Source of the DNA: Desulfamplus sp.
GTDB taxonomy: Bacteria; Desulfobacterota; Desulfobacteria; Desulfobacterales; Desulfobacteraceae
Direction of reading: 5' to 3'
Length of the DNA stretch: 6,854 bases
NCBI GenBank assembly: GCA_015232935.1
Contig: JADFYT010000127.1
Span: 1 to 6,854 of the forward strand
The notes beneath the pieces are model-generated. The model did no database searches, was not told the DNA's origin, and saw nothing but the letters and a program-made list of their open reading frames with translations. Below, piece after piece: positions 1-5,580 of this stretch. A program made the translations under genes and the position numbers. How positions within the stretch are numbered: position 1 is the stretch's first letter; every line of letters begins with the position of its first letter.

Positions 1-11
1 TAAAATATATT

Positions 12-83
12 CTAAACGAACATGGTCGGATGGGAAGCCGGCCACCCCCAAGCATGAAAACCATAATGTGTTTTCACGGTAAA
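12..83 (-). repeat. Left copy of a hairpin-bearing repeat flanking the ABC operon
   Basis: Read on the minus strand from 83 to 12, this matches the + strand at 5214-5286: I count 54 of 72 aligned positions identical with one single-base gap, including 38 of 45 in the first part. Shared blocks are TTTACC, TGAAAA, TTTTCATG, GGGGTGGCCG, CCATG and GTTTAG. It contains a 7-bp stem (23-29 with 38-44, one G-T pair in the + reading) around an 8-nt loop. It lies just downstream of the permease stop and could also act in 3' end formation, but no clear T-tract follows the stem. Confidence 0.7.
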
Positions 84-98
84 TTAAACACAGTGGGA

Positions 99-128
99 CT
101 ACTCCAGTTTGAGCTACTCCAGTTTGAA
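99..128 (-). repeat. 15-bp tandem duplication over the permease stop codon
   Basis: Two adjacent 15-bp units on the + strand, CTACTCCAGTTTGAG (99-113) and CTACTCCAGTTTGAA (114-128), differ at one base. On the coding strand the first unit read carries the last codons and stop of the permease (F-K-L-E-stop) and the second repeats them in frame (L-K-L-E-stop). Confidence 0.9.
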
Positions 129-1301
129 TCTGAATTTCCTGTGTGCCCTGACAATCATGATCAACGTATAAACACCTAAAAACAGAGCGTCAATCCAGAG
201 GATCTCAAGCCCGATTCCCTTAAGGTATATTCCACGCAGAATGGCAATAAAATATCTTGCCGGAACAATAAAAGTGATGCACTGAATCGGCATTGGCATG
301 TTTTCAATGGCAAAGACAAATCCGCTTAATATAAGTGTTGGCAAAAATCCCGCTACAATTGCGATCTGACTTGCCAGGACTTGTGACTTTAGCGTGATGC
401 TTAAAGTCATGCCGAAAAAGAGAGCTCCGGTGAGAAACAGAGCGGACATTGCAAAGAGAAGTCCTGCATTGCCGACAATCGGAACATTGAAGATCCATTT
501 GCCCATTGCAACGGCAATAGCAACGTCTGTCATGCCGATGATAAAATAGGGTATCACCTTGCCTATTATAAGTTCCGGCCCCCTAAGAGGTGTGCTTACA
601 AGCTGCTCCATGGTTCCGGTTTCCCACTCACGAGCGATAGTTACGCTGGTCAGCATTGCTGCAACCACGATCATCACAAGGGCGATTATGCCGGGGACAA
701 GAACATTCTGGCTTCTGAGATCCGGGTTGTACCAGGATCGCTGTACCAGATCCACAGGCTGAACCAGTCTGGCTGACTGGCTTGCCCTGCTTGCTTGAGC
801 TGTCTGATCCGTATCAAGCATGTCCATCTTCCCCTTGATGGCCATCTGTTTTGCAACGACATTGGTTGCAAAGATCATACCCACACTTGAGGCATATCCC
901 ATTGCAAGTCGTGATGTATTGGCATCGCTGCCATCTGCTATTATCTGAATTGCAACCTGTTTGCCGGCCTTTACTTTTTGTGCAAAATCAGAGGGTATTA
1001 CAATGGCGATCATTGCTCTACCTGTGTCAAGCTCATGCTGAATGTCGCGGTAGCTGTTACTGTAACCTGTAATGGAGAAGTAGGGTGATCCCTGAAAAAG
1101 GCTTAAAATATCACGGCTCACATTGGTTCTGGACTGATCCCATATCACGGTTGGCACATTGCGAAGATCCAGAGTAAGGGCATAGCCATAAAGAAGAATC
1201 AGGATAACGGGAATGGCAAGAGCAAGGAACAGGCTTCTCCAGTCCCGCATGACATGGATAAACTCTTTTCTGGCAACTGCACCAAGTCTTTGGATATTCA
1301 T
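114..1301 (-). CDS. ABC-2 type exporter permease, YbhS-like
   Basis: Inner-membrane permease subunit of an ABC exporter, 395 aa, usual length for the YbhS/YbhR family. Layout seen: a cytoplasmic start with RKEFIHVMRD, TM1 near residues 23-42, a large extracytoplasmic region at about 45-195, then five hydrophobic segments near 199-222, 244-270, 279-303, 311-334 and 368-386. The family motif REWETGTMEQL (224-234), followed by STPLRGPELIIGK, precedes the second permease-domain helix, and VPARYF (346-351) precedes the last loop. Its ATG overlaps the adaptor stop as ATGA, and no clear Shine-Dalgarno sequence precedes it, so translation is probably coupled to the adaptor gene. It should pair with the double-ATPase and HlyD proteins of the same operon. 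YbhFSR systems normally have two permeases; only one is visible here, so it may act as a homodimer or its partner may lie outside the window. Substrate unknown. The last four codons plus stop are duplicated immediately downstream. Confidence 0.93.
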   Translation of the reverse strand: MNIQRLGAVARKEFIHVMRDWRSLFLALAIPVILILLYGYALTLDLRNVPTVIWDQSRTNVSRDILSLFQGSPYFSITGYSNSYRDIQHELDTGRAMIAIVIPSDFAQKVKAGKQVAIQIIADGSDANTSRLAMGYASSVGMIFATNVVAKQMAIKGKMDMLDTDQTAQASRASQSARLVQPVDLVQRSWYNPDLRSQNVLVPGIIALVMIVVAAMLTSVTIAREWETGTMEQLVSTPLRGPELIIGKVIPYFIIGMTDVAIAVAMGKWIFNVPIVGNAGLLFAMSALFLTGALFFGMTLSITLKSQVLASQIAIVAGFLPTLILSGFVFAIENMPMPIQCITFIVPARYFIAILRGIYLKGIGLEILWIDALFLGVYTLIMIVRAHRKFRFKLE

Positions 1302-2476
1302 GGAATGACCGCATCTGCCGGCATGCCGGGTTTCAAGAGAAGATAAGGATTCTCAAGGTCAATCCGAATCCTGTACACAAGTTTTACCCGCTCCTCAAAA
1401 GTCTGTACAGACTTGGGAGTAAACTCGGCCTCGCCGCTTATAAAGCGTACACTGCCTTGAAATTGTCTGTCCGGAAAGGCGTCTGTGGTCACGACCATCT
1501 TGTCATTAAGAGATATCCTGCCAAGATCAAGCTCATTTACATATGCCCGAAGCCAGGGGTGACTTAGATCACCAATCGAGACAACAGGAGATGACGGGTT
1601 AAGGTACTCCCCGGGTTCTGCGGATTTACTCAATACAATTGCGTCAGCCGGAGATTTTAGTTCAGTATAAAGAAGCTGCTGCTTTGCCTGATTCAGGCTC
1701 TCCTGAGCGATTTTTACCTGAGCTTTGGCCTGTTCAATCCGCTCTTTTCTGGGGCCTGTTTTTACAAGATCATATTCTGCCTGAGCCTGTTCAAGAGCTG
1801 CACTGGCTCTTTTTATCTGCTCTTCCCGAGTTCCTTCAACTTTAAGACTCAATGCCTGTCGAACAGCTTTGACCCGTGCGTCTGTCTCAAGAACCCTGTT
1901 TTTTGCGGTCTCGTACTGGGTTTTATAGTGCTCGTAATCCCGCTGGCTTACACCATTTTTTTTGTAAAGAGTATTATATCTGTCAAAGTCGGCCTTTGCC
2001 TGATTAAGCTGGATTGCGGCTGTTTTTGCACCTGACAGGGCACTGTCAAGCTCGGCCTTTGCACTTTCAATCTCCTGGGATCGGCTCCCTTTTTGAAGGT
2101 CGGCAAGAAGATAGGTTGCCTGAAGCACACGGGCACGGGAGATCTCAATCTCCTGGACTCTGCTTCCTGATTCCAGTTCTGCAAGCAGTGCCCGTGCGTT
2201 AGCCAAAACCCCTTCTGCCCTGGCGACAGCAATCTGCTGATCTGTCCTGTCCATTGTGGCTATCACCTGACCCTTTTTTACACTGTCTCCTTCATCCACA
2301 AAACGTTCTGAAACAACGCCTGGAATTCTGAAACTCAACCGGGTTTCTGTGGCTTCTATGGTACCTGAAACCATAAGTCTGCCACTGTCCTTCTTGGGAT
2401 TAAAACGAGAGTAAAGCACAGAACCCGTGGCTATCAGCAAGATAAGGACAATGATAATTCGCAGTCGTTTTTTCAT
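1298..2476 (-). CDS. HlyD-family periplasmic adaptor, YbhG-like
   Basis: Membrane-fusion (adaptor) subunit, 392 aa, expected to be anchored in the inner membrane and to reach across the periplasm. A basic N-terminus and hydrophobic helix (residues 7-22) form a signal anchor; no lipobox is seen. A lipoyl-like half follows (about 36-76, with IPGVV and DEGDSVKKGQVIA), then a long Ala/Gln/Glu-rich coiled-coil hairpin (about 80-268), then the second lipoyl and beta-barrel part with SPADAIVLS and AEPGEYLNPSSPVVSIG. The C-terminal AEFTPKSVQT and LVYRIRI motifs are typical of YbhG. A longer reading from 2641 exists, but its first 55 residues overlap the repressor gene and look non-coding. The start at 2476 has a full AAAGGAGG ribosome site 4 nt upstream and an ATGA overlap with the repressor stop. 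A G-x-R motif recurs four times, symmetrically about the hairpin tip. Confidence 0.94.
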   Translation of the reverse strand: MKKRLRIIIVLILLIATGSVLYSRFNPKKDSGRLMVSGTIEATETRLSFRIPGVVSERFVDEGDSVKKGQVIATMDRTDQQIAVARAEGVLANARALLAELESGSRVQEIEISRARVLQATYLLADLQKGSRSQEIESAKAELDSALSGAKTAAIQLNQAKADFDRYNTLYKKNGVSQRDYEHYKTQYETAKNRVLETDARVKAVRQALSLKVEGTREEQIKRASAALEQAQAEYDLVKTGPRKERIEQAKAQVKIAQESLNQAKQQLLYTELKSPADAIVLSKSAEPGEYLNPSSPVVSIGDLSHPWLRAYVNELDLGRISLNDKMVVTTDAFPDRQFQGSVRFISGEAEFTPKSVQTFEERVKLVYRIRIDLENPYLLLKPGMPADAVIP

Positions 2477-3114
2477 GAGACCTCCTTTATGGCTCTTATG
2501 CCGCCAATAGAAAAAGTGTACACATGGTCGGCAAGACGTTCGAGATTTTCTTCGACAGGAATGAACTCCGGCGCGATCCGTTGAATAACCGGTGTGGCAA
2601 ATGCGTAGTAGATGCATTGGCCGATAATGCTTATGGAACAAAGAAGAAGTTTGTCCACTCCAACATCAGGCCATGTCAGGTCAGCGAGGATAGAGACAAG
2701 AATCTCCTTGTGGGGCTTGATGTACTTTTCAATTGTACTCTCAAAAGCAGGTGTCGGCTCCATAAGTTCTCTTGCTAGCAATCTGGCCTTCCCGGAGATA
2801 CCACCCCATCCGTCACTGCTCATGAGCCTGAAAAACATGCCTCTGATAAAAGCCTTGAGTCTGTCTTCCGCAGAACTGTTGATATTGATTCCCATATCTG
2901 CCGGGAATTTTTTGAAACCATACGCAAAAAGCTGTTCAAGCACCTCGGCATAAAGCCCCTCCTTGTCCCGGAAATAGTAGTTTATTGACGCGACATTGGC
3001 ATTGGCGGCTTCGGCAATTTTTCTGATGGTGGCGGCCTTAAAGCCATCCATTCCAAATATATCCCCGGCCACTTCAATAATTCGCTCCCTTGTTGTCATG
3101 GTGTTTTTCGACAT
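2473..3114 (-). CDS. TetR-family repressor, CecR/YbiH-like
   Basis: DNA-binding regulator of 213 aa. The N-terminal TetR helix-turn-helix is clear: TTRERIIEVAGDIF (7-20), then GFKAATIRKIAEAA (24-37) and the recognition-helix region NVASINYYFRDKEGLY (40-55). The C-terminal ligand domain carries ARELMEPTPAF (114-124), a pattern of the YbiH/CecR C-terminal family; in E. coli, cecR sits next to ybhGFSR, so the neighbourhood agrees. The start at 3114 has AAGG 8 nt upstream; an internal Met6 (3099) is the alternative. It begins 13 nt after the ATPase stop, with its ribosome site touching that stop, and its own stop overlaps the adaptor start as ATGA. Being second in the operon it probably represses its own operon; target DNA and inducer are unknown. 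Confidence 0.92.
   Translation of the reverse strand: MSKNTMTTRERIIEVAGDIFGMDGFKAATIRKIAEAANANVASINYYFRDKEGLYAEVLEQLFAYGFKKFPADMGININSSAEDRLKAFIRGMFFRLMSSDGWGGISGKARLLARELMEPTPAFESTIEKYIKPHKEILVSILADLTWPDVGVDKLLLCSISIIGQCIYYAFATPVIQRIAPEFIPVEENLERLADHVYTFSIGGIRAIKEVS
2477..2488 (-). promoter_or_regulatory. Strong ribosome binding site deciding the adaptor start
   Basis: AAAGGAGG (2488 to 2481) followed by TCTC and then ATG. It lies inside the last codons of the TetR-family gene and supports initiation at 2476 rather than at the upstream in-frame ATG at 2641. The spacing of 4 nt is short but the match to the anti-Shine-Dalgarno sequence is complete. Confidence 0.85.
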
Positions 3115-3127
3115 ATTTCAAACCTTA

Positions 3128-5122
3128 TTATTTGACAGTTTTTCTCTGATCAACCTCTTCAATCAGGGAGACAAAAACATCCTCCATATTTGGAACAATA
3201 TCTATATCTCTATTTTCAATATCAGCGGCTCTATGTTCCATGTCGGCAGTTTTATGCCCTGTCCCGGTAATCTTGTCTTCTGCAGTGATAACTTTATCTT
3301 TCATGCTGGCCGTATCATGTTCTATATTCACGTTTTTATGTTCTCTATTTTTAGCTTTTCTTTGATTCATGAGTCTTGTTTTAAGCTCCATTGGAGTTCC
3401 CATCGCAATCATCTCACCGCCGTAAATCAGTGCGATCCGGTCACAGTATTCTGCCTCATCCATATAATGAGTTGTGACAAATATGGTGATAGCACGCTCT
3501 GCCATCTCGTAGATCAGATCCCAGAACGCTCTTCTGCTGATAGGGTCAACCCCGCTTGTCGGCTCATCCAGAAAGATAATGGGCGGTTCATGAAGAATCG
3601 CACATGCAAGGGCAAGACGCTGTTTCCAGCCTCCGCTCAGTATTTTTGTGAGGCTTTTACGGTGATCCTTGAGACCTGCCATATCAATTGCCCACTCTTT
3701 TCTTGTATCAAGCCTTTTGCCCTTCAATCCATATATTCCGCCGTAAAAATTTATGTTCTCCTCAACAGTCAAATCCTCATAAAGGGAGAATTTCTGGCTC
3801 ATGTATCCTATATGCTGCTTTATCTCTTCTGACTGTTTTTTCACGTTAAAGCCCGCAACGGTGCCATCCCCTTCAGTGGGCTCAAGAAGACCGCACAGCA
3901 TGCGAATAGTGGTGCTTTTTCCAGCACCGTTAGGACCTAGAAAACCAAATATCTGCCCCCTGGGAACATTGAAACTTATGTTGTTAACTGCTGTGAAATC
4001 CCCGAAACGGCGGGTAAGATTCTCAACTGTTACCGCCAGTGATTCATCCACTGCGGTTAATTCCCTGCTTGCGGTTAATCCTCTGCTTGTGGTTGATTCA
4101 CTGGTTATGGGTATTTCACTGATTGCGGTGATTTGATCTGCTTGCGATAATTCGAGTCTTGCGTCACTATTGATAAGGGTGTCCTTATTGAGAATATTTA
4201 CAAACACATCCTCAAGGCTTGGGGTAATCTCTTTCATCTCCTTGTATTCAATAGCCGCGTTATCCAAAAATTGTCTGCAATAGAGCTCCGTCTTTACAAT
4301 ATCAGAAGAGACGACATGAACCCTGTCTCCAAACAGATTCACGTTAACAAAACCTTTGTTGTTCATATTTCTTCTGCCGCGTAAAATCCGGTTTATCAAT
4401 CTTGCCTTTGGGCTTCTTATGGAGAGAATCCTGCCATTCATCAATCTTCTGATTTCACCCATATTGCCGACCGCAACCATTTTGCCATGATCAATCAGTC
4501 CAATACGGTCACACCGTTCAGCTTCATCAAGATAGGCTGTGGTGACAAGAATCGAGACATTCTCTTTTAACAGGCGATAAAGTATTTTCCAAAAATCCCT
4601 TCTGCTGACAGGATCAACGCCATTTGTAGGCTCATCTAAAAGAAGAACCCGAGGAGTGTGGATCAGGGCACATACAAGCTGAAGTTTTTGTTTCATTCCG
4701 CCTGAAAGATTTGCAGCTCTTCGTTTTTTGAATGGTCTCATCTGGCTGAAATTCAGAAGCTCATCTATTTTTGTCTCCCGTCCTTTTCTGGAGACCCCGT
4801 AAAGGTCAGCATAGAAATTGATGTTTTCCATTACGGAAAGATCAGGATAGAGGCCAAATTTCTGGCTCATGTACGCAAGATGATCCTTTACCAGGGAAGC
4901 CTCTGTTATGACATCGTAACCAGCGATGGCAGCAGATCCTGATGTTGGATCCATTATGCTGGAGAGCATGCGAAGGGTTGTTGATTTTCCCGCTCCGTCA
5001 GGGCCTACCAGACCAAAAATCTCACCCGGGTTTACCTGGAAGCTCAAATTGTCAACAGCAATAACATCTCCGAATTTTTTGGTAAGAGCTGACGCTTCAA
5101 TAGCCGGTGGTGTTATGTTCAT
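3128..5122 (-). CDS. Tandem (double) ABC ATPase of exporter, YbhF-like
   Basis: Cytoplasmic motor of the exporter: two ABC ATPase domains in one chain, 664 aa from this start. Domain 1: Walker A GPDGAGKST (40-48), Q-loop Q87, signature LSGGMKQKL (139-147), Walker B VLLLDEP (159-165), and TTAYLDEAE where the switch His is replaced by Ala196. Domain 2: Walker A GPNGAGKST (396-404), Q443, LSGGWKQRL (495-503), IIFLDEP (515-521), and a normal TTHYMDEAE with His552. Each half ends in an EDVFV motif (304-308 and 647-651). The linker (about 311-362) and the segment before the final PNMEDVFV are built from tandem repeats. An in-frame ATG at 5221 would add 33 residues, but they resemble no ABC sequence and that ATG lies inside a dispersed repeat, so 5122 is preferred. 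No good ribosome site is seen at 5122 (GGGAG lies 15 nt upstream), so the start is only moderately sure. Confidence 0.93.
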   Translation of the reverse strand: MNITPPAIEASALTKKFGDVIAVDNLSFQVNPGEIFGLVGPDGAGKSTTLRMLSSIMDPTSGSAAIAGYDVITEASLVKDHLAYMSQKFGLYPDLSVMENINFYADLYGVSRKGRETKIDELLNFSQMRPFKKRRAANLSGGMKQKLQLVCALIHTPRVLLLDEPTNGVDPVSRRDFWKILYRLLKENVSILVTTAYLDEAERCDRIGLIDHGKMVAVGNMGEIRRLMNGRILSIRSPKARLINRILRGRRNMNNKGFVNVNLFGDRVHVVSSDIVKTELYCRQFLDNAAIEYKEMKEITPSLEDVFVNILNKDTLINSDARLELSQADQITAISEIPITSESTTSRGLTASRELTAVDESLAVTVENLTRRFGDFTAVNNISFNVPRGQIFGFLGPNGAGKSTTIRMLCGLLEPTEGDGTVAGFNVKKQSEEIKQHIGYMSQKFSLYEDLTVEENINFYGGIYGLKGKRLDTRKEWAIDMAGLKDHRKSLTKILSGGWKQRLALACAILHEPPIIFLDEPTSGVDPISRRAFWDLIYEMAERAITIFVTTHYMDEAEYCDRIALIYGGEMIAMGTPMELKTRLMNQRKAKNREHKNVNIEHDTASMKDKVITAEDKITGTGHKTADMEHRAADIENRDIDIVPNMEDVFVSLIEEVDQRKTVK
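3197..3343 (-). repeat. Seven-unit 21-bp tandem repeat inside the ATPase gene
   Basis: Seven consecutive degenerate 21-bp units encode heptapeptides, in protein order EHKNVNI, EHDTASM, KDKVITA, EDKITGT, GHKTADM, EHRAADI, ENRDIDI (residues 594-642). The array sits between the end of ATPase domain 2 (MGTPMELKTRL) and its closing PNMEDVFVSLI motif. On the + strand three units end in TATGTTC and most have C or T runs at matching places, so the repetition is visible in the DNA and not only in the protein. Confidence 0.85.
4052..4141 (-). repeat. About five 18-bp tandem repeat units in the interdomain linker
   Basis: Five adjacent 18-bp units at 4052, 4070, 4088, 4106 and 4124. The first two, read on the + strand, are TGCGGTTAATTCCCTGCT and TGCGGTTAATCCTCTGCT; the others are more diverged, and a weaker sixth may follow near 4143. 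In the protein they give hexapeptides such as SRELTA and SRGLTA in the linker that joins the two ATPase domains (residues 328-357). The linker is Ser/Thr-rich and probably flexible. Confidence 0.8.
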
Positions 5123-5213
5123 GGCGTTAAATTCAAACTCCCTGTAAGTGAAGTGGGCATCCTGTGTTTGGCGATTGACATCAACGGAGTTCCTCAAAAA
5201 AAAGCCAACTACT

Positions 5214-5286
5214 TTTACCATGAAAATATATTCTGATTTTCATGATTCGGGGTGGCCGTGCAAAAAAAACGGCCATGCCAGTTTAG
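5214..5286 (+). repeat. Right copy of the hairpin-bearing repeat flanking the ABC operon
   Basis: Counterpart of the left copy (12-83), in opposite orientation, so both read outward from the operon. It has a perfect 7-bp stem TGGCCGT / ACGGCCA (5253-5259 with 5269-5275) around a 9-nt loop GCAAAAAAA. The loop differs strongly from the left copy while the stem bases are mostly kept. It lies in the putative 5' leader of the ATPase gene and includes the rejected upstream ATG at 5221. Confidence 0.7.
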
Positions 5287-5353
5287 GGTGATATGAAGGA
5301 CACCGTGCGGTATTTCTATTTCAGGTTGCATGAAAACCCTTGATTTAAACAAA

Positions 5354-5382
5354 TGAATAAAACAAACGTTTTAACATGTCAA
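5354..5382 (-). promoter_or_regulatory. Candidate sigma70-type promoter for the ABC operon with AAACGTTT in its spacer
   Basis: On the minus strand there is a perfect TTGACA (5382 to 5377), a 17-nt spacer and TATTCA (5359 to 5354), a weak -10. The spacer contains the 8-bp palindrome AAACGTTT, within AAAACGTTTGTTT. A TetR-family repressor bound there would block RNA polymerase, which fits the repressor gene in the operon. The leader to the start at 5122 would be about 225 nt. No experimental support; the -10 is poor. Confidence 0.4.
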
Positions 5383-5456
5383 CAAAAAAAATCAGAAATA
5401 TTTATGTCAGGATGGAAAATACCGGAAAGAGTTAATAAAATATGCTATGATTTCAA

Positions 5457-5476
5457 ATGTCAATGGCCTTTGACAT
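5457..5476. promoter_or_regulatory. Perfect interrupted palindrome, possible operator
   Basis: ATGTCAA, six bases TGGCCT, then TTGACAT: two perfect 7-bp arms. Each arm contains a TTGACA -35-like hexamer, one per strand. It could be a regulator binding site or a small hairpin downstream of the cyclic-nucleotide-binding gene; no T-tract follows it, so a terminator is less likely. No good -10 is seen at the right distance on the + strand; on the minus strand only AT-rich sequence follows. Confidence 0.4.
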
Positions 5477-5505
5477 GATAATAATAAGCCTTGAAAACTG
5501 AACCG

Positions 5506-5580
5506 GAACAGTAAAACAGAGCCGGAGCAGTTCTTGGGGGTGAGCAGTAAAACAGAACCTGATAAGTTCTCAGGGGCGAG
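5506..5580. repeat. 36-bp tandem repeat, two units, overlapping a gene end
   Basis: Two copies with period 36 (5506-5544 and 5542-5580); I count 31 of 39 positions identical. Both contain CAGTAAAACAGA, an AGTTCT block and a G-run followed by GAG. A shorter related piece (AAAACTGAACCGGA, from 5494) precedes them. The right end overlaps the last codons and stop of the cyclic-nucleotide-binding gene. Confidence 0.75.

Larger units (their letters stand above)
5123..5569. other. Gene-free regulatory spacer between ATPase and cNMP-binding genes
   Basis: About 450 bp with no convincing coding region on either strand. Reading from the ATPase side it holds a short stretch of unclear status (5123-5213, in frame with the ATPase), the right copy of the flanking repeat (5214-5286), about 60 bp with nothing recognisable, an AT-rich stretch with a candidate promoter (5354-5382), a perfect interrupted palindrome (5457-5476), and a 36-bp tandem repeat that runs into the 3' end of the next gene (5506-5580). 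Confidence 0.75.

Noticed and set aside
1318..1329. Perfect 12-bp palindrome CCGGCATGCCGG just before the permease start
   Set aside because: It is fully explained by the adaptor codons for P-G-M-P-A and has no room for a stable loop beyond four bases; probably chance.
2477..2641. N-terminal extension of the adaptor from 2641
   Set aside because: The region is the out-of-frame 3' end of the TetR gene, and the internal start has a strong ribosome site followed by a signal anchor.
2996..3832. Long + strand open frame of 278 codons opposite the ATPase and repressor genes
   Set aside because: It is antisense to two well-supported genes; its Cys/Phe/Ile-rich composition is that of a shadow frame.
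5123..5221. N-terminal extension of the ATPase from the ATG at 5221
   Set aside because: The 33 extra residues do not look like an ABC protein start, no ribosome site precedes that ATG, and it lies inside the dispersed repeat copy. Kept only as an alternative.
12..5286. A composite transposon or integron carrying the operon
   Set aside because: No transposase, integrase or target-site duplication is visible, and the two repeat copies are too diverged for a recent element; kept only as a remote possibility in the findings.
5220..5291. Small + strand frame of 23 codons in the right repeat copy, with a similar GTG-start frame in the left copy
   Set aside because: Differences between the copies in the best-aligned block are not at third codon positions, and no ribosome site is present, so a structural repeat explains them better.
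5328..5340. Possible third copy of the flanking repeat (GCATGAAAACC shared with 52-62)
   Set aside because: Only 11 bp match and the flanks diverge at once; such a match is expected by chance in a window of this size.
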